Shown: positions 10,111 through 23,060, counted from the first letter of the stretch. The stretch: DNA of 64,000 nucleotides from Hetaerina americana (GCA_022747635.1 JAKTNV010000003.1:46883475-46947474), one strand, 5' to 3'. The notes: generated from the letters alone by a model not told the origin. Translations and numbers: made by a program.

Positions 10111-12340
10111 AACTTCTTTCTGCTTGAGGCAATGGGAATGAGGGACGTTTGTATCTTTTACGCTACGAGAGTTCGCGAGTTCGATGCCGATGCCGTGACG
10201 AAAGCTATTTCCCACTTGGTTTTTCAAGAGCCGGACTTCTCTCCATGAGACGATAGTGGGTTCGTGAAAGAGAACTTTTCGGGCATAATGATTCGTAGAC
10301 TATACAAATTATTCTAATTCGAGTCAATGTTTCCCGGTGAAAGGTAATTACTCTCAGGCAATGGAAAAGGCTCAAGCGAATTAAAATGTATTTGAACCCA
10401 ATAGGTTTGAGTACGCCACCCAAACTTCAGTATCTCACTCCAATTTTTCCGATTACTTTTTACCAAAAGATTAGGAAAGAGTTATATTCCAGTAAAATTC
10501 ATTGAAGATCTTCATTATATGTGAAATTTTGATGTCACAGGCTTAATTCAACTGCACTACAATTATTTCTAAAGAAAATGTAGTGAGTTGGGAATATGAA
10601 AGAATCAACGACACTGATGTTCCAATGAGAATTAATTTTATACGATTTCTGCTCTCGTTGCTTTAAAATCACTCAGCTGAATCATGTTTGGAGCACATGC
10701 CGGCGGGGGAGAAAAAATCTGAATCACATTTCAAAGTCCTTCGCAATCTATCTGCCGAAGATCGATAGAAGTCATTTTTCATTCCCTTCTTTCCTGGAAC
10801 TTAATATGTATTCGGATCTCATTAAATTAACATACATCGCTTTTCGCGCAGAGGAACCCTTAAAAAACTGCACCCATTCCTCATTTCGTCACCTCATTAA
10901 TTAAACATACCCGGAAAGGTAAGAGGATCGACTACCGCTGAGAAGGCGAGAGACGAGGAGATGAATTCTAATCGATACTACTTCGCATTTAGCGCATTTT
11001 AAATCCCATTTATCGACTCTTATCCCTCTATATTTCTTATTCAGATTGAAATAAAAGACCGAAAGTGGACACATGCAATATCAATTTTCAATCCCATTTT
11101 TTGCTATATTTAATTTGATATTATAGGTGTGTCAACTATTTTAAAATATAAGCCATCTATTGAGCTATTGGAGAAAAAAATTAATACAACTCCTTACTCA
11201 AAGAATAACTGATGGAACCTTGTGTTTTTTTCCTTAGCACCTGAGTATTTATTTACTTTGAATATCAATGCAAGTAAATAGCGACTGTAGTACACCCGTA
11301 GACTTGATTTGAGTTAAAATAAGTGAAATGGTTACAATACTGTAAATGAAAGTAAGAATATACTACACATAATTGCTAGAGGAAACAAAAAACAGTCCAT
11401 TTATTTACGGTTGTAAAAATAATTTATTTTCAGCAATTAAGACGGCTTAGTCAGAGAGAGAAGATGGCATAAATTTCTTGGGATTCACACTTTTTGCGGA
11501 GGATATTGAAAACAACATTCATCAAGCCCGCCTAAATTAATGTAACATGTTCATGCAGATTGATAATTTAATTACTAAATGATTCTTTTTCTTTTATTTT
11601 GGCCAGCCACAACGAACAGTAATTAAATGGCCAAATAATATTATTTCTAATTTATAGTATGCATACTAAATTCTTCTCCATTCAGAATGAATGGCGTTGT
11701 AGTGTATCAATGATTCCCAAAACGCAGCTTAAAGTCTCCATTTCAAATACCAATAGTGCCAAAAATTTTATTGTTTGTATAGGAAACATTTTTCTATTTT
11801 TTTGCGAAATCGGGCAAAAAGAAAAATACCTCTCAAACTAAATTATACAGCACATTGGTGATAGACAGCAGAATCACCGGATGACTACATCGCCGCAGAT
11901 GAAGGAGATGGGTGAAGTATCAGCTTCCTCAGATGTGGGACAGAGTACAATTCACAAAATAGACCGCAGTAGTGTGATGCGAAAAGCAAAACTGGTCGTA
12001 TTCATGTCATTAGAAGATACAGTGTTGCCTTCACAAATGTGACGCGATGGAGTTCCTCCTGATTAAAATAGTCCGAAAACAAAACTGTCTCCGAAGTCTA
12101 AGATCTCCAGGGGAAGACTACTGCGAGAAGCACACCAGTTGAATTGGATTAATGTTCAAACAAGTATTGGAAGTGATGAAAGAAAGGCTGCTGTCAATTT
12201 ATCTTCGGTTTTAAATTGTAATGATTGGTCACCAAACATTATACTATCGATGATTTTCCAATATTACTGAGCTTTCCTCAAGGCTGCAACCCATTGGCAG
12301 CATCTTTTCGTAAGCGTTATATTAATTAATTTTTTCGCCC
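10111..12340. other. AT-rich non-coding stretch
   Basis: AT-rich with dense stops. A splice-donor-like AAAG/GTAAGA sits near 10915-10924, but no exon can be argued from it. The open frame at 11659-11841 has no recognisable domain. Confidence 0.6.
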
Positions 12341-12610
12341 ACTCTCATTCTCTCCAGTTCCATCCTCTCTTTTTCTTTTTTTCACCTGATTTCATTATTT
12401 TCTCTCCTCCCCAGGAGTCTTCCCTTGCATTTCTACCTCTTCCTTTTCTCCACTCCTTTTGCTTCTCCTCCCATTTCCCTCTTCTTCCACCCTTGTTCCA
12501 AAGCAGCTCTTGACCATCCAAATATTCTTCTCCCTTTTTGTGCTTTGGCAATCGAATGAATTCGTCTTCCTTTCCCCATTTCCTACGCCCCTCTTCCAAT
12601 TTTGTTAAAT
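12341..12610 (-). repeat. Polypyrimidine patch (purines on -)
   Basis: The plus strand is C/T-rich (ctctctttttctttttttca, cttcctttt words). The minus strand reads as a Lys/Glu/Arg/Gly-rich open frame of about 91 codons, a compositional artefact. Confidence 0.6.
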
Positions 12611-13229
12611 AATGACTCAAATAGGTGCCAGCCCAGGCACACGCTTATTATTCCCATCCATGCCTCCCCTTCGAATAAGTGGATGCCTTTATCAATTTTG
12701 ATCTTTTTATATTACTCCCCGAAAAAAACTTTCCGCCACTCCCGAACAAATTTTATTCATGGGATAGTTAAAACTTAGGTATATTCTGTATACCGTTTTA
12801 TATCGACTGAAAATTTTCCCAGTTGACTTAAACATTAATATTTGTTGATTACAAATTCAAACTGTGTGGTAGAAAATCCCTTTAATTTAAGGAAGAAAAA
12901 AGTGGAAAAAGATAAATGAAACCGCGAGAAATAATTAAATCAATGAGCAATTCGTTTTAAGAGTGAAGTGGAGTAAGAATGATTTTCAGCTGTCCTATAT
13001 GTTGATATAAGTCAATGAAGAGACAAAACACATTAAACTAATATTAAAAAATCACAATTTTATGATGACTACAGCTGAGACGACGATTATATTACCTCCT
13101 TCGAATTTTATACACTCCCAAGTTTGTACTTTTGACATTCTTTAGTCCAATCCCCGAGGCAAACATAAAAAATCCTCCTGTTATTTCGGCGTCGAAGGTT
13201 TTGAGCCAACTGAACAAACGGGAGGGACT
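12611..13229. other. AT-rich non-coding stretch
   Basis: AT-rich spacer between two asymmetric patches. I see no features. Confidence 0.5.
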
Positions 13230-13660
13230 AAAGGAATCGAATGCTGGTATGGAAAGACCAAGCAGGGATGGTGAGGGGTATCCGGAGGGAAGGACTGACT
13301 TTGAAGTCGAGGCATCCTCGCCCTGGGGGCTATCATACGAGGAGGATACGTGAATTTGAATTGGGGGGCTACTGAAATTTGGGGATGAAGGAATGAGCAG
13401 TAAAGATGCCACAGGAGAGTGGGGAAGAATAAAAGGATAAAATAGGAAGGAGAGGATAGGGGAATAGGGGGAAGAGCGTTTCAGGGGGAGGGTTAATATT
13501 TCGACACAGCCATCCCTCAGGGCGCTGCGGAGGGGGATAAAGAATAGAGATGTGGAGAAAGGGTGGGGGAGGTACAGTAGAGGTGAGTAAGAGGGGAATA
13601 TTATTTTCTGAAACATCGTGGACGGACTAAGGGGGAGGAGGAGAGCGGCCAAGGATGCGA
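13230..13660 (+). repeat. Polypurine patch (purines on +)
   Basis: A GGAG/GGGGA-rich plus strand with occasional CpG. The 186-codon minus frame across it (13092-13652) is Ser/Pro/Leu/Phe-rich low complexity for most of its length and is not accepted as a gene. Its C-terminal part, outside the biased tract, has no recognisable domain either. Confidence 0.6.
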
Positions 13661-16470
13661 ATTCGCGTGAAGTGACACACGATAGGGCGCCTTTGGTAAG
13701 AAACTACTGAGAAAACGGTCGGTCGGCAGTCTGGGCACTTCATTTCGCATTACTCTCGCTTCATCTGGCGAAGAAGGGATAAAGAAACCAAGGGAATCCG
13801 CAACGGTTGTCTTTCCCGCTCGCAGAGAGAAAAAACCGCGACCACCTAACCCCTCATCCTACGGAAATGACTGTTGTACATGGAGTATTAATTCGTTAAA
13901 AATACCCCGGGATTTGGAAGATCGGGTCATAATGAGCTCTACGACTAAAAATTACTTCTGAAATATATAATACGAAAACCAATGCATTCGATGTCTTCTT
14001 GGTTTCGATACAATGATTTGAAGGACATATGTGGTAAAGGGTCCACAGCGACTACTTTCTAATAATGAAAACTTCTACAAAGATTGGGGCATTAAAATAA
14101 AATCGTTTAAAGGCGAAGATACGGTTGGAAATGAAAATAATTTAAATGGAATATAGAGGCAAATTAAATTTTCGAATTTTATAAACAGGAGTAAAACGCA
14201 CTCTTAGATGCCCCTGAGGTTATAATTATTTCTTGCCATAGAAAATATTCATCCCAATACCAAGACAACCCTACCTATACTATATTTCCAAATTTCAATC
14301 CATTACTTTGGAATAACATCCTTCTGACATGATAATGTACGAGACTTAAGACCCTCAACAGAGCTAGCTAGCGCCGGAAAACTAACGGCCTTTTATGAGG
14401 ACATTAAAAAATAAACAATTTATATTACAAAATGTTTATTTATCAAATAGCTCTATAAAAACTTGAATCCTTTATATAAGTGAAACTCTGTACGACCTAG
14501 ATGGAGATTTATTGGGTTTCCATCCCTAGAACCGTTCATTCAAGTTTTGTCCTTGAAACATTTTTGCTTTTTCATATTTTAAAAACTTTATAGTTAATTT
14601 TAGATTGATACTTTTGCCGATATTTTGATATACCTTGGAGACCAAAAACATGCCTCGTTACACCACAGGTATTGCATATTTTTGAAAATCTTAAAACCAA
14701 AGTTAATCGAAATATATTATATGAAGGCAGCAGTTTCTAAAATAAATGAAAATGTAAGAGTTTTGCTTGTCTTTAAATATCGCAAATTTTTAAGTGTCGA
14801 TGATGATAAGTACATGACAGCGTACCAGATAAAATCCCATATGGGTATTATTGGAATTTTCCAACATAGCGTTCCTCTTTCCTGGGGAAAAGTATTCAAA
14901 ACCAGTAGCACAGAAAATATGAACTCATACAATCTCTACTGCGTCCAAGGTACAATAATTTATTTTCGCATTACCGCATAAGACGACAAAAATGCGATGA
15001 AATTAAGTAATCCGAAAAGAATTCTCATATATTCTGATTACTGAGAAACAAATGTATGTGACGTTATACTCCCAAATGACATTTAAATGAACGAAAACAT
15101 TAAGAAATCTTTTTGCATTCCCCAAATATGATATTTGGTCACATTCCAGGAAATACAAGGGCTCAAATTCGAATGAAAGATACGGAAAAAATAATAAAGA
15201 AACAACTACCAATAAAAGGAGGAAACCATATAATCTCCCGAGAAGAGTATCTTTCATCTTTCGTACAAATATGTGCAAATATAGCGACCTTGGGAAGAGG
15301 TATGGGAAAACATAACACTGAACAAAAGAGACCAAGAGCCTTTTTCATGTATGAGCCAATTACCCGTGCCGCTCTTCTTATAGGACGTGATAAATGGGAT
15401 ATGGTGGCAGTAGAGAGAGTGCAACGGTGAGAAGAAGGGGAAGGCAATAAATAATACGATACCGGGAGAGAATGGAAAGGGAGATGAATGAGATCTCGAG
15501 ACCCCGGCAGATGGCGCGGACGGATTAAATTGAAGCGAGACTTAAGCTACACAGGGAATGGGATATGGAATGAAGGAATATAATGGAGGGTAGGTAAGAA
15601 CGGAAAAATGAAGTGGAAAGAGGGGAAGAGTGCGAGGATAGCGAAAGGAAAAGAACTAGGCGAAATGCTAGAAATATAAGGTCACTGCATGCAGTGACGA
15701 AAATAGATGGATTGCCGAAGCATGGCTGTCAGGGAATAAGAATCAGACATTTGGTATGAAAATTCAGCAGATAGAGAAAGCCTCCACTCGAATGGCACTG
15801 AGTGCGGGAAGGGCAGGTACCGACTGGCAATAAATATTATGAATTACGTAGGTCTCCACACATTTGAAGTACATGTGGTGTGAATAGTCAGGTGAGTCGG
15901 CAGTTCTATGAGCGATTCATCCACAATTTGATTCGAAAGCCACGGCAACCTACATATTTAAATTAAGAGAGTCCTAGGTGGAATCATAGACCTTTAACCG
16001 TTCAATAGGATGGATAAGATTCGTTGCATTAGAATGCTAAGGCTAGGAAACTCTTTTATCGTTTAAAATGAAGAAACACAGGTACTCGGGTAGTCTAATT
16101 ATTCAATGTCCCACGATGCTAGGGAAAAAATTCTAACGAAATAACAAGGAGAAAACCGAAAATATTTGTTCATGTACAGTTTAAATTTCTTCACAGGCTA
16201 CTGATATTCCTAAGAAGTGATGAGCATGAAGATGAGACTTTTAGTCGGTTCCCTTATCGGTCATGTGTGACCACATTTTAAGGTTCAGCCAGGCCAATGA
16301 TTTCTGAGCAGTTTCTGTAATCCGAGCGAATAACGTACCTAGAACACAGGTGAGGCGAGTGGCGGATTTCAGAGAATAAGATGTAAATTGCGGAGAAGGA
16401 AAACACGCTATCATGAGAGAAAAGCCCTAACTCCAACTATCCTTCTAAGCCGTTCTCAAGAAGAGAAACA
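13661..16470. other. Mixed to AT-rich non-coding stretch
   Basis: Short open frames at 14625-14981, 15003-15335 and 15113-15430 overlap one another on opposite strands and have no recognisable domain. A perfect 18-bp palindrome lies at 15681-15698. Mild purine bias appears near 15405-15660. Otherwise I see nothing. Confidence 0.5.
15681..15698. repeat. Perfect 18-bp palindrome
   Basis: GTCACTGCATGCAGTGAC is its own reverse complement. It could be a dimeric binding site or chance; nothing nearby helps to decide. Confidence 0.7.
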
Positions 16471-17275
16471 TTACAATGTGGATAAAAAAGAGGGATAGAA
16501 AGAAAAAGAAGAGCGGGTATTAGAAAGGCAGAATGAGATGTCATGGGAGGGGGAGTTGGGACGGAGGAGGGAAGCGGGAAGTGGAGACGGAGTAGGGGTG
16601 GCCGGAGCTTGGGATGGATCGGATGTTTGAGGAGAGGACAGATTCAGAGGGATAGATAAGGAGGGAAAGCGGAGGGGGAGGTCAGGAAGAGTTGGGGCGG
16701 GGAAGGAGAGAGTCGTGAGGGGGGGCAAGAGGTAAAGGAGTGGGCGTGGAAGCAATATTGTGGTTTCGGCTGGGTGAGGAAGAGCGGAGGAACGGGGTAA
16801 ATGGGGAGGGAAAAGGGACTGAGGGGTGGGTGGGATGGATGAGATGTGGGAGAGGAGGCATTCGAGAGGATAAAGGAAGAAAGGGAGGAGATAAGAAATG
16901 GAGAGAGGCAATGTCGGAGTCAGCATGGGAGGGGCAAGTGTGGTGAAGAGGAACTCCCACCCTTCTCTTTCCCTCTCTCCCAGTCGCTATCTCCTGGAGA
17001 GATAGCGAGGGTGCGTGGGAATAAGAGGATGGAGGTGGCGATCTCCGCTGAATGGGACGGAACGTGAGGGGAGGGAGGAGAAAAGAGGACTCGAGGAGGA
17101 AGTGGTGAGGTGGAAGGTAGGTGGGGCATTCGTTGGGAGGGGGAGAGGAGGAGAGGGCGCGAAAGAGATTCCCTTGCCTCCAGAATGATTGGAAGAGGTG
17201 TAAGCGTCGCCCGGGGAAGAATCACAGCCTTTATAGAATTCAAATAAAGGGGAAGGTGAGGGAGAGAGATTTCTT
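16471..17275 (+). repeat. Polypurine island (purines on +) with internal pyrimidine insert
   Basis: Strong GGA/GAGG bias on plus, interrupted at about 16955-16985 by C/T-rich sequence and a small hairpin (CGCTATCTC at 16985-16993 pairing with GAGATAGCG at 16999-17007). Overlapping open frames on both strands are compositional. Confidence 0.65.
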
Positions 17276-17920
17276 TGAAAAGATAGCGCTTGGGATTTCT
17301 CGGGGAAATTTAAACAATCTGAATTCTCGGGAGGCTTATCGCATTCACTTACTTTTTACTCTTAAGCGCACCGCAGCGAGAGAATTTGAGCCAATAAAAT
17401 GCTGCCAGTGAATCACACTGTCACTCCAACAAATGGGAAAGCAAGCTCTTTCCCTCACAGATTATATCATGGTGCTTTAAAGATATTCAACGAACCAGTA
17501 GTATATAATTTATCTTCGTAAGAGGAATGCAATGAGCGTGAAGATCATTTCTCGTCATTCAAGAGACTCAAGCGAGCGAGTATAGAAACATTCGAGACGT
17601 GATTTAGGGAGAAAGCAACTTTGGTTGCAAAAACAGGAAACAATTTCCACAACGAGTATATGATATACGTGTTCAAATTTGCCACGTAGCCTGCCTACAT
17701 CATACGCGAATATGCAGTGGTAAAGTTCACATTTTTAGAACATACAGTGATCAAAACTTCCAATTGTCATTAGCATAAGAAAATATTTCCCTTTTCTGGC
17801 CCTATCGATAGTGAAATGAAGCAATCTGACTAACACAATAACCTCCCCTAAAGGCGTCAGTATTCGACTCATTTAAACGTATTCAGCCGGAGTGCGAATG
17901 GGCGAGCACTCTCCTATTAC
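17276..17920. other. Unassigned mixed stretch
   Basis: Ordinary mixed composition between two islands. I see no recognisable features. Confidence 0.5.
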
Positions 17921-18890
17921 AACACAGAGAAAAAGATACCGAGAGAAGGAAGAAAAGGAAATGAGAATGGGAGAGATGGAAAGAAAGTGAAAGGATAGGG
18001 GGTGAGTTGGAAAGATGGGAGACCATAGAAGATGGGGCGGAGAGAATTTCTTGGAGAAAATCGCTCGCCAGGATTTTCTCCGAGAAAAAAGAAGGTTACG
18101 GGGGTGGGAGAAGGATGCCTCCTGGCCAGAAGGAACGAGAAAGAGAGAGAGAGGAGAGAATGAGAAGAATGGTGAGGTAGAGGGTGAGGCGAAATGGTGG
18201 AGTAGGGAAGGGTTCTCGGTCTTCCACACACCAATCTGAGATCACACTCGCATCCTGGCTCCTTCACACCCTTAAGAACCCTCCCTCCTCTCTCCCTCGC
18301 CTCCCGCATAACCTCCGCTCTACCAGCCCACACCGGAAGACCCATGCCATCCCTAAAATTCTCCCCCCTTTCTCCCAATTTTTTCCACCTCCCATGCTCA
18401 CTCCAATGCTCCCCCGAATCCTTCCCACCTTCAACCAACCCCTCCTCGCCGCACTGAGCCGCTTCACCGCACTCCAGCCCCGCCGAACCCACCCTGGCAC
18501 ACGATCCTCCTCCACGACCATCCTCTCTCCTCCATTCCCAGACCGCAGCGGACCCGTGCTCTCCCCCCCAAAACTCGGTTCAGCATGGCAGTAAATAGAC
18601 AATCAGATTCCCGGGTACGTGGCCGGCGTGAGAAGGAAAGGGAGGGACAAGGAAGGGGAATCGGGGAGTGATTCTGGACCCTGGCCGGGGATCTGGGAGG
18701 GGAAGGAAGAGAAGAGTGGGGGTCCTTGGAGAGGGGAGGGAAGGAGAGGATAAAGGGGTGGAGATAAGGAAGGTGTATTGAGGAAAAGGGACGAGGGACC
18801 AGGGACACTTCCGCCCAAAGTGGAATATGGATTAGAGAGAGGGCTGGATGGTATGAAAGGAACGGGTGCGAGTGTTTGCGTTGAGTACGT
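17921..18890. repeat. Triple-block island: purine, pyrimidine, purine
   Basis: The plus strand is purine-rich at about 17921-18225, pyrimidine-rich at about 18238-18590, then purine-rich again at about 18601-18890. Switches occur within roughly 15 bases. An intrablock hairpin GGAGAAAATC / GATTTTCTCC lies near 18053-18082. The outer purine blocks and the central pyrimidine block could pair with each other, but I see no extended inverted repeat. Long frames here are low complexity and are rejected as genes. Confidence 0.7.
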
Positions 18891-19910
18891 GGGAGATCTG
18901 GATTGGCGTTTTGCAGCCGTACTCCCACATTAAGCATATCAATTTTTCTTCTGCTACTTTCTCCCTTGGCCCTGAAATGTTTTTAACAGTGGATGTTAAA
19001 AAAAAACAGTAGGCAGAATGACGGTCCAAAGTGTTTGAAGGATTAGTGACATGATGATCGTAAAATTTTAACTGCTCAACGTGAATAACCAGTATTTAAA
19101 TAATGCAAGAGAATTAAATTTCTGAAACAGTGATAAAATCATGAAAAGTTAAGCGTCATTGTTTAAGAGAGATAATTCAAATTTAGAGGCACTAGGTATA
19201 TCCATGCATCCACTGAGCATAACTTAATCAAATTAGTTACACACTTCATGGAATTTCACTGAATGCGCGTTATGCCACTCTTATTGATACCTCTGTGCTC
19301 ATCTTGTATTATAGCCACAAGCATATAAAACTATTTACTTTATAATCAAAAAACCGCGGGCTATAGCAGGATTCAAATCAATACCATTAAGTTAGGCACG
19401 AACTGGGATGCGAGGGCCGGCGATTGAATTTTTTATGGTCATGTAGTTTGAATCGGTATTCCTGATATTTAAAATTTTTAAATTCGTAATTCGCTTAATT
19501 TGAAAGCTTAAACGATATTTTTAATAAAAATACATAATTCTGGACCTATTTAATTGTAAATGGAATAAACACAGAGAGTATTTCTTCTATACACCTGCTG
19601 GTGGATCAATTTTGCAAAGAGATAAGACCCAAATGCATATTTAGTTCTTCAACGGTTATTTTGTATTGAAAACATTATTTTTGACATATGCAATTCTATT
19701 CTCGCCGTTCACCTAAAGGTTTAGCGTCAGAGGAATATCTGAAAATCTTTCTTCCAGAATCGTAAGCATTCTCATGACAAGCTAGTTAAAATAAAATATT
19801 TTTCTATTGTTCCTAAAACTACACCCATGAACTCCACCATGGGCTCTTGAAACCGCATTTCATTAATTAATCAATATTTTATTCAGTCGAGTTGAATGAA
19901 TTTGTATGGT
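18891..19910. other. AT-rich non-coding stretch
   Basis: AT-rich with no recognisable gene, RNA or repeat. A tRNA B-box-like GGATTCAAATC near 19368 lacks the rest of a tRNA. Confidence 0.5.
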
Positions 19911-20345
19911 TTAGTAATGAGAAGCTCGGGAAGGCGTGGGATGCTGGGAATAGGGGGAGCGGGTAAATTGGCTGACTAAAATCACTCCGCGCGATGGGAA
20001 TACGACGTCATTTCAATCTGGAGAGGCGTATAAGAGAGACACGAAATGGACTCCCAAGGAAGCTGTAAGGGGCAGTCAGCGAGAGGGACACGAGGGTGGG
20101 GTGAAATGAGAACTTAGCAAAAGAAGAGGGAAAGGATGAGGATATAGAAAGAGAGTCAAGGATATAAGATGAGCAGGTCAAGACGGAGATAATGACACAA
20201 CAGACAAGAGGAAGAGAGAGAAAAGAAATAAAATGAAAAGGATAAGAGGAAGTGTTAAGGGATTCAGGAACCACTATAGGACAAGGGCCAGTGACGAAAG
20301 CAAATTGAGTTAATAATATTGATATGCGACGGGAGATCGAAAACA
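19911..20345 (+). repeat. Weak polypurine patch (purines on +)
   Basis: Purine-biased plus strand (gggaaggcgtgggatgctgg, and aagaggaagagagag words near 20100-20260), less extreme than the main islands. No gene is recognised. Confidence 0.5.
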
Positions 20346-20750
20346 TTTAGGACAAATCACATGTCGTAAAATAATTCTCTTTTTCACCCGTAAAGCAAAG
20401 GAAGAAAGAGCCGATCACGAAAGTTATAATACATGCAAATATAGAATAAGTACAAAATCATGATTAAATAGTTGATGTAACAATAAACTCATTTTTAAGA
20501 TGATTGGAAATAATAAGACATTTTTCGTGGGGAATAAGGACGACATTTTTCATAAATATAAGCAATGACCTTGAAATTTTTATCTCAATGCGCGACATAC
20601 ACATACAAGGTGTAAATTCAATAAAGAGTGACGGCTATTTATTTTATTCGCAAAATCTATCGCGTAAAACTGGTATTATACCTTATATTATTATCATATG
20701 TATCATATATATGTTTGTAAAAGTTTCATCGATTTCATTCCAGAATTTGC
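20346..20750. other. AT-rich non-coding stretch
   Basis: AT-rich sequence without recognisable features, leading into a pair of diverged inverted segments. Confidence 0.5.
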
Positions 20751-21260
20751 ACCAGGAGCAGCCGTTGCAATGTGAAATGTTCCTTTCGCTTCATTCCACG
20801 AAGCTGTTTCTTCTCGTCGGGGAAGAGAAAAAGTCACATGGGAATATGACTTGACCAGGAGCATGAGAAAATACTTCACATGGATTTACGCAAGATAATC
20901 GCGAGTTCGCGGAGGGTTCCGCGCAACCCAACTGCATAAACACACCCAACGAAATTGTGTACATATCTGCAAGTGCTATTAGCAGTATTCGACGATCATC
21001 TGTCAAAATTGCAGCAGAGGTGTTAACTTCCACATGAGCAGTGGCTGGTGCTACATGCTCATCTTCCTGAGGAAGTTATCTATCAAATTAAACATTTTTT
21101 ATCTGTGCTATAAGGAAAATTTACTAATTGAGCCTTCTTCGGCATATTATGGGTTACGATTGATCATATTTTTCAGCATAAAGCAAAATTGAATGCAGTA
21201 CATTCAGCAGCTCGTCGATTGTTGCCGTAGAACATGATTCACATTGCAGCGGCTGCCACT
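20751..21260. repeat. Diverged inverted pair of short homologous segments
   Basis: The plus strand at 20757-20782 (agcagccgttgcaatgtgaa and onward) matches the reverse complement of 21230-21260 (minus reads ggcagccgctgcaatgtgaa and onward). In both orientations the segment reads through a peptide QPLQCE within an open frame (20504-20854 plus; 21154-21375 minus). Similarity outside the core is weak. The pair may be two old copies of one repeat, or two relics of a coding exon in opposite orientation. The core is seen directly; the origin is unknown. Confidence 0.5.
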
Positions 21261-21384
21261 GAAACAACTCTTGAGTCGTGCCGATTAAACTTGTAACACG
21301 TAAACATGACACATCCAGGTAATAAAAACATAAAGTTAAATTTTTAAACAAATTACATGAATAAAAAATGCTCATTTTTTGTTT

Positions 21385-21650
21385 AACATCCTCGTTTATA
21401 ATATAATTGACATTGCGAAAGCATGATGCTATTTGGCGAAGGATACATTGGTCGGTATTCTGAAATACTTTCTGGGTAGCAAAAATATGTTGTCGATTTA
21501 TCCATGTTTATTGAGAAAATATCCTGTAAGAGCCACAATATTTCATCTAAATTTCGATTTAGGAAATAAGAAGTAACTATACCAAGTCCTATCTGCACAC
21601 ATGGGTCGCAATATTGTAACTTTAGGCAAGCTAAGCGAGTACACCTTAAA
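21385..21650 (-). other. Possible relic exon, unassigned
   Basis: An open minus-strand frame from about 21655 down to 21383 reads a moderately complex peptide with SYFLNRNLDEILWLLQDIF near its middle. A polypyrimidine run ending in AG (minus strand, near 21651-21665) could act as a splice acceptor. The hydrophobic/charged pattern is reminiscent of insect chemoreceptor N-terminal halves, but I cannot match any diagnostic motif. It may be chance. Confidence 0.15.
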
Positions 21651-21839
21651 ATTTAAAAAAAGACAATTTTTTATCAAAAGTGGGTAAAATACTTATTCAC
21701 CGTTCGATAATAGCCCAACATCTAAGATGTAATTCGACTTTGCTGCTGAAAATAAATAAAGACCACGAAATGAAACGTCTCACACGGAATAAATAACGCG
21801 ATTATTTCATTATTGTTACAAAGGGTGGATAAGTGAAAG

Positions 21840-23060
21840 AGCAGCGGATATTAAAGTAAAAGATGAGGAAAGGGGCACAGAAAACTGGGATTATTTTTTT
21901 ACGTAAGAGCACGTAATTACTCCAAGAGAGGCAGGGATAGAGGAGTCCAAACCCTGGTGAGGCATTCGTGTCTCACAGGAGGAAGTGGAAGATAATTGAA
22001 AGGTGGAGAACGAAATTGCGAGAATGACGTTATTTAAGAAAGAAGGAATAGGGAGGAAGAGGGGAAATAATGACGCCCCTCAAAATGAAAGGCATTCGAC
22101 GAAAGGGGAGGCACACAAAAGATGAAATCGGATCACAGCAGATCGGTGCAGAGCAATAGGAAATAATATCTAAGGGGGAAGAGAGGAGAAGCGGCGGCGA
22201 GTAGGGAAAGACAACGACTACTATTTTCAAGACGGGAGGAGAAAAATGCACGAAAAAACGGAGCGGGTAGAATGGATTTTGACGGGCGAAAGAGCTGCGA
22301 GGAGGAGCGATAGGAAGGAGGAGGGGCGGATGGGTGGGTGACGGCACGTGGATGGAAGAGAGCTAGGGAGGTTGGAGGATGCGGAGGACGAAAGAGCGTG
22401 AGAATGTGCGGGAGCACTGGAAGGGAAAGGGCGCGGAGGGGATGTGATAGAAAGCGATGGAAACAACCAAAGGTGAGCGGGAGCGATGAGGAGGAGGAGG
22501 AGGCGTGGAATAATCGGAAGCCGAGGCGCGGCGTTGAGAGAGACAGAGAGAGAGAGGAACTTTACACGGCAGGGGGAATGAAGAGGCGGTGGAGAAAACG
22601 AAATCGAGAGAGGGAATAGGTTGCTGGTCGTAGGGCGGGTGGGAGGGTTCGAGAGGTAAGGTTTTAGGCGGGCGAAATGGAGAATGAGGAGGGGTGTGAT
22701 GGAGTTTGGTAGGGTGGGGGGTAGGAAAAGGGTTCGGAAGCATCGCGACGGGTGCAGGGATGCGGGGGGATCGGGGGGGATAGGGGGGGGGGGAAAGAGA
22801 GCCTGGAAGATGGAGGTAGGTGGTGAGGTGGATCCTGGGAAGGTGAGTTCGGAAAGAGAAGTGCTGAGAATTGGTGCGCGGGACGAGTCTGAGGAGATAT
22901 TGAGGTGCAACCGAGTGGAAGCACCGTCGTCGTCTCCACCCACTTTTCCCTTTCGCGTACAATGAGGTCCTGGGAGGGTTTGAGGGGGGATTGGAGGGTG
23001 AAAGACAGGGGAGGGGGGAGGATATCTGTGGGGGAGGTGGGGTAGGGGGCTGGTTGGGGT
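21840..23060 (+). repeat. Polypurine island (purines on +), about 1.2 kb
   Basis: Very strong plus-strand purine bias with GGAGGA repeats near 22490-22503, a G run near 22784-22795 and many CpGs. The minus strand yields open frames of 315 and 244 codons that overlap each other in different frames and read as Ser/Pro/His/Leu low complexity. Both cannot be genes and neither shows a domain, so I treat both as compositional. Confidence 0.75.

Noticed and set aside
10910..10930. Exon end suggested by AAAG/GTAAGA (a similar site lies near 36248)
   Set aside because: An isolated splice-donor consensus without an adjoining coding frame is expected by chance many times in 64 kb.
17917..18937. Open frames of 191, 157 and 136 codons
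   Set aside because: Phase-overlapping low-complexity frames in the triple-block island.
19360..19385. tRNA B-box-like GGATTCAAATC
   Set aside because: No D arm, anticodon arm or acceptor stem can be built around it.
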